Position numbers and translations under genes: made by a program. 64,000 nucleotides of DNA from Lachnospira sp900551945 (GTDB taxonomy: Bacteria; Bacillota; Clostridia; Lachnospirales; Lachnospiraceae): the NCBI GenBank assembly GCA_048380335.1, contig DBFCCI010000036.1:62001-126000 (forward strand), in the 5' to 3' direction. The notes under the pieces are model-generated. The model was not told the DNA's origin, searched no databases, and was given only the letters and a program-made list of their open reading frames with translations. The first letter of the stretch is position 1. Every line of letters starts with the position of its first letter. This document shows positions 9,379 through 16,782 of this stretch, piece by piece.

Positions 9379-9534
9379 AGATAGCAGGAGTATATAAGCA
9401 AACACACACCAGAAAAAGGACAGTAGGCTATATTTATATGCCATCATCGAACAGGTTTGTTCGCTGTTGTCATACAAATATAGCCTACTGTTCTTTTTAA
9501 TGGTGCATTTATTGCTTATATGCTCCTGCTATCT
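9379..9534. repeat. Large imperfect inverted repeat / giant hairpin 1
   Basis: The outer arms 9379-9401 and 9512-9534 are complementary at 22 of 23 positions. Middle arms 9420-9440 and 9471-9491 match at 20 of 21, joined by CACC/GGTG and A-run/T-run pairs. The tip holds a further hairpin CGAACA-GGTT-TGTTCG (9448-9463). The whole region can fold as one rod, followed by CTTTTCTG. It may act as a terminator for mscS, a structured RNA, or a palindromic repeat element. Confidence 0.85.
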
Positions 9535-9720
9535 TTTCTGAAAGTTATAGACTAAAAAATACAAAAACTGTAGGATTTAGAGATGGGAATTATTGATACT
9601 ATAAAAGGTGTTTATATGGTTGATTATATACTTTTGCTATCTTGTCGTAGGGTGTTGGTTTTAGAAATATAAAAATTGTGGGGTTAGAGTGGGGATTTAT
9701 TTGATATTGTTAAGGGGAGT
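9517..9720 (+). repeat. Degenerate tandem duplication of about 108 bp
   Basis: Two similar blocks begin at about 9517 (TATATGCTCCTGCTATC) and 9625 (TATATACTTTTGCTATC). Each continues through an A-rich stretch to a G-rich stretch (ATACAAAAACTGTAGG and ATATAAAAATTGTGGG, then GATACT / GATATT). The first block begins inside the right arm of giant hairpin 1, so the second looks like a decayed copy of that arm plus its flank. Confidence 0.6.
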
Positions 9721-9831
9721 CATAGGTTTTTCAAATGATTTACACATTTTTAACTTATTTTTTACAAAATTTGGTCACAAAATCTAGGTAGTATATTACT
9801 TGTAAAGAACAAAACGCAAGGAGATGAGTGT

Positions 9832-10641
9832 ATGGCTATTGAAGTTTTTAATCGGTGTGAAAAGAAATATTTGCTTACAAAAGAGCAGTATGAAGCTTTG
9901 ACGGAAAGAATTAGTGAGTATATGGTTCCTGATTTGTATAACAGGGATAAGGAATTTTATCAGATATGTAATATTTATTATGACACAATTGATGACAGAC
10001 TTATAAGGGCTTCTATTGAAAAGCCTGTATATAAGGAAAAGTTAAGGGTGAGAAGCTATGGAACACCTGATATAAATGACAGTGTATTTGTTGAGATTAA
10101 GAAGAAGTATAACGGAATTGTAAATAAGAGAAGAACATCAATGCCTTTAATTGAAGCATATGATTATCTTAATAGACATATTTATCCTGATATGGATAAT
10201 GTACATCTTAATAAGCAAGTGTTTAGAGAGATTGATTATTTTACTAATTATTATAAGCTTGTACCTAAGGTGTATTTATCTTATGACAGGAGAGCTTATT
10301 TTGAAAAAAATGATGGTGACTTTAGAGTTACATTTGATAAGAATATAACAACAAGAAGGTATGAGGTTGGCTTAGAAAATGGCAGCTATGGCAGTCAGCT
10401 TTTAGATGAGAATGTGTATCTTATGGAAATTAAGATAAATAGAGCTGTTCCTTTATGGTTTACTAGGTTTCTTTCAGAACTTAGAATATATCCAGTTTCT
10501 TTTTCAAAGTATGGAACGGAGTATAAAAAATATGTACTTAGTAATTATAAAAGCAGTGAAGTGAAAGGAGAAAATATATGTTTGAAACAATTTTTACAAC
10601 AACAACAGATAATGCCATCAGTATTAGTTCATCAATGTTAA
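9832..10641 (+). CDS. VTC-domain protein (polyphosphate-polymerase fold)
   Basis: The 269-residue product matches the VTC superfamily, the tunnel-fold catalytic domain of yeast Vtc4, which makes polyphosphate from ATP. Visible signatures are the N-terminal CEKKYLL, basic KLRVRSYG (R72, R74), VEIKKKYNG, and the acidic metal residue E199 in LMEIKINR, followed by SFSKYGTEYKKY. Bacterial members are typically paired with DUF4956 genes, as here, but their physiological product is uncertain. Its last 21 codons overlap the next gene by 64 bp. The ribosome site AAGGAG precedes the ATG by 7-8 nt. Confidence 0.88.
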   Translation: MAIEVFNRCEKKYLLTKEQYEALTERISEYMVPDLYNRDKEFYQICNIYYDTIDDRLIRASIEKPVYKEKLRVRSYGTPDINDSVFVEIKKKYNGIVNKRRTSMPLIEAYDYLNRHIYPDMDNVHLNKQVFREIDYFTNYYKLVPKVYLSYDRRAYFEKNDGDFRVTFDKNITTRRYEVGLENGSYGSQLLDENVYLMEIKINRAVPLWFTRFLSELRIYPVSFSKYGTEYKKYVLSNYKSSEVKGENICLKQFLQQQQIMPSVLVHQC

Positions 10642-11267
10642 GTATGGGGACTGCTTTAATTATAGGTCTTGTGATTGGTATATCTTATATGTATGCCTGC
10701 AAGAAAAGCGGTTATAATAAGGATTTTATAGTGGGGCTTACGTTGCTTCCTATTATTGTATCAGTAGTAATTATGCTTATTGGAAGTAATGTCGCAAGAG
10801 CATTTTCTATGGCAGGAGCTTTTGCGTTGGTAAGATTTAGAAGTGCTCCTGGAAATGCAAAGGATATATCAGTTGTATTTTTTGCTATGGCAGCAGGTTT
10901 GTCATGTGGTCTTGGATATGTAACATTTGCAGTTATATTTACAGTCGTTATAGTATTAGTTATGGTTGTGTTATCTTTAACAAATTTTGCAGATAAGAAC
11001 GCAGGAAAAAGACAGCTTAGAATTACAATTCCTGAAAATCTAAACTATACTAATGCGTTTGACAATGTGTTTAATAAGTTTATTGTATCAAATGAGCTTA
11101 CTAAGGTTAAGACAACTAATATGGGAACTATGTTTGAGCTTACATATCTTGTGGAATTTAGTAATAATGTTAATGAAAAGGAATTTATTGACGCTTTAAG
11201 GGTTATGAATGGAAATCTTAATATAACTTTGGGTGTTGTGGATAATACTTCTGGGGCATTAAATTAA
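10578..11267 (+). CDS. DUF4956 family membrane protein
   Basis: The 229-residue protein has four hydrophobic helices in its first ~135 residues and the family motif RAFSMAGAFALVRFRSAPGN, followed by a soluble C-terminal alpha/beta domain of about 95 residues. The family has no proven function but is nearly always next to VTC-domain genes, so it may be the membrane partner or channel for that enzyme. The start lies inside the VTC gene with a strong AAAGGAG at about 7 nt, so translation is probably coupled. Giant hairpin 2 begins 12 nt after the stop. Confidence 0.88.
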   Translation: MFETIFTTTTDNAISISSSMLSMGTALIIGLVIGISYMYACKKSGYNKDFIVGLTLLPIIVSVVIMLIGSNVARAFSMAGAFALVRFRSAPGNAKDISVVFFAMAAGLSCGLGYVTFAVIFTVVIVLVMVVLSLTNFADKNAGKRQLRITIPENLNYTNAFDNVFNKFIVSNELTKVKTTNMGTMFELTYLVEFSNNVNEKEFIDALRVMNGNLNITLGVVDNTSGALN

Positions 11268-11279
11268 GTTGCTGTATTG

Positions 11280-11496
11280 AGAAAAAGGGAGTATGTTTTT
11301 AGGACTGATGGATAAGTGTTAAGAACAACTAAGATAAGCTAGAAAGTTTTTTAAAACTGACGGGTCGGAAAAAAAGCGACGTCGTGTCGCTTTTTCCTAA
11401 ATTGCACGTCGTGTGCAATTTCCCCTGATTTTATATAGCTTATCTAAGATGTTCTAAACACTTACCATATGCCCTAAAAACATACTCCCTTTTTCT
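11280..11496. repeat. Large branched inverted repeat / giant hairpin 2
   Basis: The outer arms 11280-11303 and 11473-11496 are perfectly complementary over 24 bp. They are followed inward by 15 of 17 (11311-11327 with 11450-11466) and 11 of 12 (11329-11340 with 11437-11448) matches. The top splits into two adjacent hairpins at 11367-11397 and 11399-11421. Both have the same loop GTCGT closed by a C-G pair, and the second stem is 9 bp perfect. The sequence is unrelated to giant hairpin 1. Confidence 0.88.
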
Positions 11497-11500
11497 TAAT

Positions 11501-11750
11501 TTATGGGTCGGTTAAAAATGAGGCAGTTAGAAGTTATGGTTGGTTGAATAATTAGTAATTGTTAAAGGTTATGATTGTGTGGGGATGGGGATAAATTGAG
11601 GAATATGTAGGGCGTATATTTATAGTATGTGTGGTAGGATTTGTGGGAATTAAGCTAATATTGTTGAATAAGTTTAATTTTATTAATTTGGGATTGGTTT
11701 GATTGAGTTAGATGGGGATAGGTGGGGTTGGGGAGAAATTTGCAGAAAAA
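11501..11750 (+). other. C-depleted, G-rich non-coding tract with possible G-quadruplex
   Basis: By hand count this 250-nt stretch has about 80 G but only 5 C on the + strand. G runs cluster at 11581-11590 and 11714-11733 (GGGG-GG-GGGG-GGGG with short spacers), which could form a two- or three-layer quadruplex. The neighbouring genes do not show such skew. Confidence 0.6.
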
Positions 11751-11942
11751 ATTATTAACATTTATGGAATAATATGATAGAATAACTTATGAATTATACG
11801 CAAGTAGTACTTAATATCTATTGTTAATTGGTGATTATTAAGATAGTATTGCTACAGTTTGCAATATAGGTTGATGATTATAAAATGCCTATTAATAGCA
11901 AGATGGTACTATAAACAATAACTAATTTTTTTATTAAAATAC

Positions 11943-11971
11943 TTGTTTTATTATAAAAATTATTATATTAT
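11943..11971 (+). promoter_or_regulatory. Putative sigma-A promoter for ireB-ruvX
   Basis: TTGTTT (11943-11948) and TATTAT (11966-11971) are separated by 17 bp and would give a leader of roughly 25 nt before the ireB start. Local AT-richness makes chance matches likely. Confidence 0.4.
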
Positions 11972-12002
11972 ATGAATGTATACGAAAGGGACGTGAGGAA
12001 AA

Positions 12003-12260
12003 ATGGTAGATAATAACACACAATTTTTTAAAACTCAGCCAGAAAAGACAATTTCTGTAGAAAAGATTTTAGAGCAGGTATATCTTGCACTTAAAGAGAA
12101 GGGATATAATCCAGTTAATCAGATAGTTGGATATATTATGTCAGGTGACCCAACATATATAACAAGTCATAATAACGCCAGAAGTCTTATTATGAAAGTA
12201 GAACGAGATGAGTTGGTGGAAGAAGTAATTAAGTACTTTATTGAAGGAAAAGGGTTATAA
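12003..12260 (+). CDS. ireB: IreB family regulatory phosphoprotein
   Basis: The 85-residue protein matches the IreB/YrzL (DUF965) family throughout, including the central NPVNQIVGYIMSGDPTYITS and the NARSLI motif. In enterococci IreB is phosphorylated by the PASTA kinase IreK and affects cephalosporin tolerance. Whether it does so here is inference. The gene is two bases upstream of ruvX, the arrangement seen in most Firmicutes (yrzL-yrrK in Bacillus). The ribosome site GGGACGTGAGG lies just upstream. Confidence 0.95.
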   Translation: MVDNNTQFFKTQPEKTISVEKILEQVYLALKEKGYNPVNQIVGYIMSGDPTYITSHNNARSLIMKVERDELVEEVIKYFIEGKGL

Positions 12261-12262
12261 TT

Positions 12263-12700
12263 ATGAGAATAATAGGACTTGATTATGGAACAAAGACGGT
12301 GGGGGTGGCTTTAAGCGACCCCCTCGGTATTACTGCGCAGGGCGTAGAGACAATTACTCGTAAGGAAGAGAATAAGTTAAGAAAGACTCTTGCAAGAATT
12401 GAACAGATAATTACAGAAAATGATGTTGAAAAAATAGTTGTAGGACTTCCTAAGAATATGAATAATACATTGGGGGAAAGGGCTGAAGCTTGTAAGGAGT
12501 TCGCTGAAAAGCTTGAGAATAGAACAGGGCTTGAAGTCGTAATGTGGGACGAAAGACTTTCTACAGTTGCAGCTAATCAAGTATTAATGGAAAGTGGTGT
12601 GCGTCGAGAGAATAGGAAGGCAGTTATAGATAAGATTGCAGCCGTTTTTATTTTACAAGGATACCTTGACTACATTGCCAATACTGGTAAAGCAGAATAG
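12263..12700 (+). CDS. ruvX: RuvX/YqgF family Holliday-junction resolvase-like nuclease
   Basis: The 145-residue protein has the RNase H-like YqgF fold: N-terminal GLDYGTKTVGVALSDPLG with the first catalytic Asp, VVGLPKNM, and the C-terminal WDERLSTVAA and DKIAAVFILQGYLD acidic motifs. Family members process the 5' end of pre-16S rRNA and have been proposed to resolve Holliday junctions. Synteny with ireB and the DUF1292 gene is conserved. All catalytic carboxylates appear intact. Confidence 0.95.
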   Translation: MRIIGLDYGTKTVGVALSDPLGITAQGVETITRKEENKLRKTLARIEQIITENDVEKIVVGLPKNMNNTLGERAEACKEFAEKLENRTGLEVVMWDERLSTVAANQVLMESGVRRENRKAVIDKIAAVFILQGYLDYIANTGKAE

Positions 12701-12731
12701 ATGCAAGAAAAGAAATTCTTCGAAAGGAAGA

Positions 12732-12784
12732 TGTCATAAATGACAAATTATTGACTCAAATATGCAGTTGAATACATATTTGGG
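12732..12784 (+). promoter_or_regulatory. Palindrome and hairpin between ruvX and the DUF1292 gene
   Basis: TGTCATaaATGACA (12732-12745) is a perfect palindrome. A separate stem CTCAAATATG/CATATTTGGG (12755-12764 with 12775-12784) follows. Neither has a T-run, so RNA processing or attenuation is more likely than simple termination. No function is known. Confidence 0.45.
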
Positions 12785-12816
12785 CATAGACAATCACATT
12801 ATTATTAGGAGTATTT

Positions 12817-13077
12817 ATGGAAAAGATACAATTTGTTACAGATGACAATGAAGTTGTTGATTTTTATATATTAGAAGAAACAAGAATTAATGGAATTAAT
12901 TATATTTTAGTTACAGATAGTGAAGATGATGAAGAAGCAGAAGCTTATATTTTAAAAGATACATCAAGTGAGGAAAGTATAGAAGCTTCTTATGAATTTG
13001 TAGAAGATGACAATGAACTTTCAGCAGTTGGCAAAGTGTTTGAAGAATTGCTTGAAGATATTGATTTAGAGAAATAA
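12817..13077 (+). CDS. DUF1292 domain protein (YrzB family)
   Basis: The 86-residue acidic protein matches DUF1292, with EVVDFYILEETRINGINYILV and a Glu/Asp-rich linker followed by AYILKD. The family is restricted to Firmicutes, has no known function and follows ruvX by strong synteny (yrzB in Bacillus). It is soluble and lacks catalytic motifs. Confidence 0.9.
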   Translation: MEKIQFVTDDNEVVDFYILEETRINGINYILVTDSEDDEEAEAYILKDTSSEESIEASYEFVEDDNELSAVGKVFEELLEDIDLEK

Positions 13078-13363
13078 ACAAATAACATATAGTGTAGGTC
13101 GTTTTTGTATATTAAAACTATAAAAAAGTTTTTTGCAATACAACTGGGCAAGTGTAATTTTTTGCGCAGTTAGAATTTTATTTTTTCTCATAGTTATTAG
13201 ATTATTTATATTTTTAAGGTAGTTATGGGTAAATAACAAAGTGGATTGTAAATATTTACTCAAATAAGCATTAAAAATATTGAGAATATGTAATAACTTA
13301 TTTGTTAATAAAATTCATCTTAATTTAATATGTGCAATTTGATTGTGCAGGAATGGAGAATTT

Positions 13364-15034
13364 ATGAAAAAAGAATATACTGGTACTGTTAAGATTATAC
13401 CATTAGGTGGTCTTGAACAGATCGGAATGAATATTACTGCTATTGAATACGGTGATAGTATTGTAGTAATAGACTGTGGGTTATCATTTCCAGAAGAAGA
13501 TATGCTGGGAATTGACCTTGTAATTCCAGATGTGACATATCTTAAGGAGAATGTAGACAAGTTAAAGGGATTTGTTATAACACATGGTCATGAAGACCAC
13601 ATTGGTGCAATTCCTTATGTATTAAAAGAGGTTAATGCTCCTATTTATGCAACAAAGCTTACTATGGGACTTATTGAGTCTAAGCTAAAAGAACATAATA
13701 TGTTAAGAAGTGTAAAAAGAAAAGTTGTAAAGTATGGACAATCTATCAATCTTGGTGATTTTAGAGTTGAATTTATAAGAACTAATCACAGTATTGCAGA
13801 TGCAGCAGCTCTTGCAATATTCTCACCTGCTGGTGTGATAGTTCATACAGGTGACTTTAAGGTTGATTATACACCTGTCTTTGGTGAACCTATTGACCTT
13901 CAAAGACTTGGAGAACTTGGAAAGAAGGGTGTATTAGCACTTATGTGTGACAGTACTAATGCGTTAAGACCTGGTTTTACTATGTCTGAAAAGACAGTAG
14001 GAGGCACTTTTGATAAGATATTTAATGACAATAAGACAAGCCGTCTTATTATTGCGACATTTGCCTCTAATGTTGATAGAGTACAGCAGATTATTAATTC
14101 TGCTATAAAGTATGGTCGTAAGGTATGTGTTGAAGGACGAAGCATGGTCAATATTATAGAAGTAGCAGAAAATCTTGACTATCTTAAGATACCAGATGGC
14201 GTTCTTATTGATACTGACTCTATGAAAAATTATGCACCTGAGCAGATTGTGCTTATCACAACAGGAAGTCAGGGTGAGTCTATGGCAGCACTTTCAAGAA
14301 TGGCAGCTTCACTTCATAGAAAAGTTTCAATTCAACCGGGGGATTGTGTAGTATTTTCTTCAACTCCAATTCCGGGTAATGAAAAGTCAGTTGCTAAGGT
14401 TATCAATGAACTTGGTATGAAGGGAGCTAAGGTTATCTTTCAGGATACACACGTTTCAGGTCATGCTTGTCAAGAAGAAATTAAGCTTATATATTCACTT
14501 GTTAAGCCTAAGTATTCTATACCAGTTCATGGTGAATATAGACATCTTATAGCTCAAAAAGAAGTTGTAAAGTCATTGGGTTATGATAATGACCATATAT
14601 TTATTGCTAAATCAGGCGATGTAATTGAGTTAGGAGAAGAAAAGGGCGCAATTACAGGACGAGTTACAACTGGAGCTATATTTGTTGATGGACTTGGTGT
14701 TGGTGATGTTGGTAATATTGTATTAAGAGATAGACAAAACCTTGCAGAAAATGGTATAATTATTGTGGTACTTACTCTTGAAAAGTATTCAGGACAATTA
14801 GTGGCAGGTCCAGATATTGTAACAAGGGGTTTTGTATATGTAAGAGAAGCAGAAGAATTACTTGATGAAGCAAGAGCAATAGTTTCAGATTCAGTTCAGA
14901 CTTGCATGGATAAGAATATTACAGACTGGAGTAAAATTAAGAATATAATTAAGGATGATTTAAGTGAATATCTTTGGAAGAAGATTAAGCGTAATCCAGT
15001 AATACTTCCAATTATCATGGAAGCCCAGTTATAA
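13364..15034 (+). CDS. rnj: Ribonuclease J
   Basis: RNase J is a zinc-dependent beta-CASP nuclease with 5'-3' exonuclease and endonuclease activity in mRNA decay and rRNA maturation. The 556-residue protein has the metallo-beta-lactamase motif THGHEDHIG (H74, H76, D78, H79), MCDSTNA, and the C-terminal VHGEYRHL followed by a C-terminal dimerisation domain. ATG 13364 is chosen because AGGAATGGAG lies 5-8 nt upstream. An in-frame TTG at 13343 has no ribosome site. A terminator follows. Only one rnj copy is visible. Confidence 0.95.
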   Translation: MKKEYTGTVKIIPLGGLEQIGMNITAIEYGDSIVVIDCGLSFPEEDMLGIDLVIPDVTYLKENVDKLKGFVITHGHEDHIGAIPYVLKEVNAPIYATKLTMGLIESKLKEHNMLRSVKRKVVKYGQSINLGDFRVEFIRTNHSIADAAALAIFSPAGVIVHTGDFKVDYTPVFGEPIDLQRLGELGKKGVLALMCDSTNALRPGFTMSEKTVGGTFDKIFNDNKTSRLIIATFASNVDRVQQIINSAIKYGRKVCVEGRSMVNIIEVAENLDYLKIPDGVLIDTDSMKNYAPEQIVLITTGSQGESMAALSRMAASLHRKVSIQPGDCVVFSSTPIPGNEKSVAKVINELGMKGAKVIFQDTHVSGHACQEEIKLIYSLVKPKYSIPVHGEYRHLIAQKEVVKSLGYDNDHIFIAKSGDVIELGEEKGAITGRVTTGAIFVDGLGVGDVGNIVLRDRQNLAENGIIIVVLTLEKYSGQLVAGPDIVTRGFVYVREAEELLDEARAIVSDSVQTCMDKNITDWSKIKNIIKDDLSEYLWKKIKRNPVILPIIMEAQL

Positions 15035-15044
15035 TTATGAGATT

Positions 15045-15075
15045 AAAGGGCGTGTGCTTATGCAACGTCCTTTTT
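15045..15075 (+). terminator. Rho-independent terminator after rnj
   Basis: AAAGGGCGT (15045-15053) pairs with ACGTCCTTT (15065-15073) with one mismatch, and the stem runs into TTTTT. Confidence 0.65.
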
Positions 15076-15236
15076 GCTGTGTTAATGCTTTTTAGTAGGC
15101 TGGAAGAAACAAGAAGCACCAAAGACTTAGCTTCGTGGGCAATATTTATTTGTAGTTTACTATTTATTCTAAGCAAGTATCAGAACGGATTGAGAATATA
15201 GGTATCTGTTTTACAAGTAACAGAATGGAGAAGTAT

Positions 15237-15578
15237 ATGAAAGGTATAGACCAGATTAAAAAAGAACTTGGAGAAGCAATTCTTAATAGTGATGAATATA
15301 GGGAATATCAAGAGTTACAAAAAGAGATTGATAAAAACCCTGATTTAAAGCGAGTTATAGATGAGTATCGAAAAAGACACTTTGCGCTTCAATATGATGA
15401 AAATATTGAAGATAAATTTGCGGCAACACAAAACCTTAGTCGTGAATATGAAGAATTTAATAATCAAGTTCTTGTAAGAAAGTATCTTGATGCAGAGATT
15501 TGTCTTTGCAGACAGATACAAGATATATGTATGTTTGTGGTTGGTATTGTTGATTTTAACATGGATTTTCTTAGTTAA
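15237..15578 (+). CDS. YlbF/YmcA family protein
   Basis: The 113-residue helical protein matches the YlbF/YmcA family (ILNSDEYREYQELQKEIDKNPDLKRVIDEYR). In Bacillus, family members form the YlbF-YmcA-YaaT complex, which works with RNase Y in mRNA maturation and influences competence, sporulation and biofilm. Placement next to RNase J fits an RNA-decay role, which is inference. ATG 15237 is chosen because GGAG lies 6 nt upstream, whereas ATG 15225 has no site. Confidence 0.8.
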   Translation: MKGIDQIKKELGEAILNSDEYREYQELQKEIDKNPDLKRVIDEYRKRHFALQYDENIEDKFAATQNLSREYEEFNNQVLVRKYLDAEICLCRQIQDICMFVVGIVDFNMDFLS

Positions 15579-15658
15579 TACTATTGGTAAGTCATTTGCA
15601 AAGTGGATTGTAAATGTCTGCTTGACTTGGGATATTCAATGTAAGGAGAGTTTATTTA

Positions 15659-16036
15659 ATGAATAATAAAAGAATTAGAATGACAGTTGATATTTCATTT
15701 AATTTAATCGTATTGGTTATTGGAATTATCATTGTCTGTACAGCAGGAAGTAAGGCTTATTCATTTGGGCATAATATCTTTTACGAAGAAGCAGTATCAA
15801 CAGAAGAATCTGCAAGAGAAGTTGAAGTTACAATTAAAGATGGAATTACTGAAAAGCAATTGTCAAAGCTTCTTTATTCAAAAGGACTTGTAAAAGATGA
15901 GTTTATATGTTACCTTCAAATAAAACTTTCTGATTACAAAGGAAAATTTGTTGCAGGAACATATACTCTTGATACATCAATGAAGCCTACACAAATGATG
16001 CTTATATTGTGTAATATGACGTTGGAGGACGAATAA
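15659..16036 (+). CDS. Minimal MltG/YceG-like membrane protein lacking catalytic domain
   Basis: The 125-residue protein has one N-terminal membrane helix (about 14-33) followed by a LysM-like segment typical of MltG N-termini (VTIKDGITEKQLSKLLYSKGLV and GTYTLDTSMKPTQMM). It ends where the transglycosylase catalytic domain of full MltG would begin. The gene position matches mltG (yrrL) in Bacillus, directly before trmR. It is probably a natural short family form rather than a pseudogene, because it has a good ribosome site (AAGGAG) and an intact frame. Confidence 0.75.
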   Translation: MNNKRIRMTVDISFNLIVLVIGIIIVCTAGSKAYSFGHNIFYEEAVSTEESAREVEVTIKDGITEKQLSKLLYSKGLVKDEFICYLQIKLSDYKGKFVAGTYTLDTSMKPTQMMLILCNMTLEDE

Positions 16037-16037
16037 T

Positions 16038-16679
16038 TTGATAGTAAATGAGAGAATAGTAGATTATATTAATTCGCTAGATTGTAATAATTCTGCTATT
16101 TGTGATACGATTGAAAAAGAAGCAAGAGCAGAAGATGTGCCAATAATAAGAAAAGAAATGAAGAATTTTCTTAAAGTAATGTTAGTTTTAAAACAACCTA
16201 ACAATATACTTGAAGTTGGAACAGCAGTTGGGTATTCTGCAATTCTTATGAGTGAAAATATGCCAGAGGGTTGTCATATTACGACTATAGAGAATTATGA
16301 TGTAAGAATACCTATAGCACGCAATAATTTTAAGCGAGCTGGAAAAGAAGATGTAATAACACTTATAGAGGGTGACGCAACTAAAGTATTGACAGAACTT
16401 GATGGCGTATATGATTTTATTTTTATGGACGCAGCTAAGGGGCAGTATATTAACTTTTTACCTGATATATTAAGACTTATGCCAAAGGGCGGATTGCTTA
16501 TATCTGACAATGTATTGCAAGGGGGCGATATTGTTGAGTCAAGATATAGTGTAACTAGGAGAAATCGTACTATTCATACTAGAATGAGGGAGTATATTTA
16601 TGAGCTTACCCATTCAGAGTATTTTACTACTTCGATTGTACCTATTGGCGATGGTATAGCTATAAGTGTTAAAAAATAA
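16038..16679 (+). CDS. trmR: tRNA 5-hydroxyuridine methyltransferase-like O-methyltransferase
   Basis: The 213-residue protein is a class I SAM methyltransferase of the catechol-O-methyltransferase type, with ILEVGTAVGYSAILM (SAM loop), TTIENYD and DFIFMDAAKGQY (metal-binding). In Bacillus the ortholog YrrM/TrmR methylates 5-hydroxyuridine at tRNA position 34, and the neighbours match: mltG-like upstream and the U32 protein downstream. It uses a TTG start: GGAGGA (16023-16028) is 9 nt upstream, the upstream stop is at 16034, and the next in-frame Met is far inside. Confidence 0.82.
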   Translation: MIVNERIVDYINSLDCNNSAICDTIEKEARAEDVPIIRKEMKNFLKVMLVLKQPNNILEVGTAVGYSAILMSENMPEGCHITTIENYDVRIPIARNNFKRAGKEDVITLIEGDATKVLTELDGVYDFIFMDAAKGQYINFLPDILRLMPKGGLLISDNVLQGGDIVESRYSVTRRNRTIHTRMREYIYELTHSEYFTTSIVPIGDGIAISVKK

Positions 16680-16782
16680 TAATTTAATAAATGATAAAAG
16701 ATTAACATTATTTAGTAGAGTAATAGTGGTTTGATATAAAAGATTTGATTTTAAAGTAATATTTTATGAAAGGAAAGATAAA

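Larger units (their letters stand above)
9346..9831 (+). other. Gene-free region between mscS and the VTC gene (486 nt)
   Basis: It contains the 156-nt inverted repeat (9379-9534), a decayed tandem duplication (9517-9720) and AT-rich DNA up to the VTC gene. I see no credible coding region. The only uninterrupted ATG frame (9583-9672, 29 codons) lacks a ribosome site. Confidence 0.6.
11268..12002 (+). other. Gene-free region between DUF4956 and ireB (735 nt)
   Basis: This is the longest gene-free stretch of the window. It contains giant hairpin 2 (11280-11496), an extremely C-poor G-rich tract (11501-11750), a small hairpin (TATTGC/GCAATA near 11846-11865) and the ireB promoter candidate at 11943. 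No credible open reading frame was found on either strand. Confidence 0.6.

Noticed and set aside
9379..9534. Retron-like msr/msd RNA for giant hairpin 1
   Set aside because: There is no reverse transcriptase gene nearby, and no conserved flanking guanosine arrangement could be shown.
9583..9672. A 29-codon hydrophobic open frame downstream of giant hairpin 1
   Set aside because: It has no ribosome site, lies in the degenerate duplication and would be shorter than any gene here; chance is likely.
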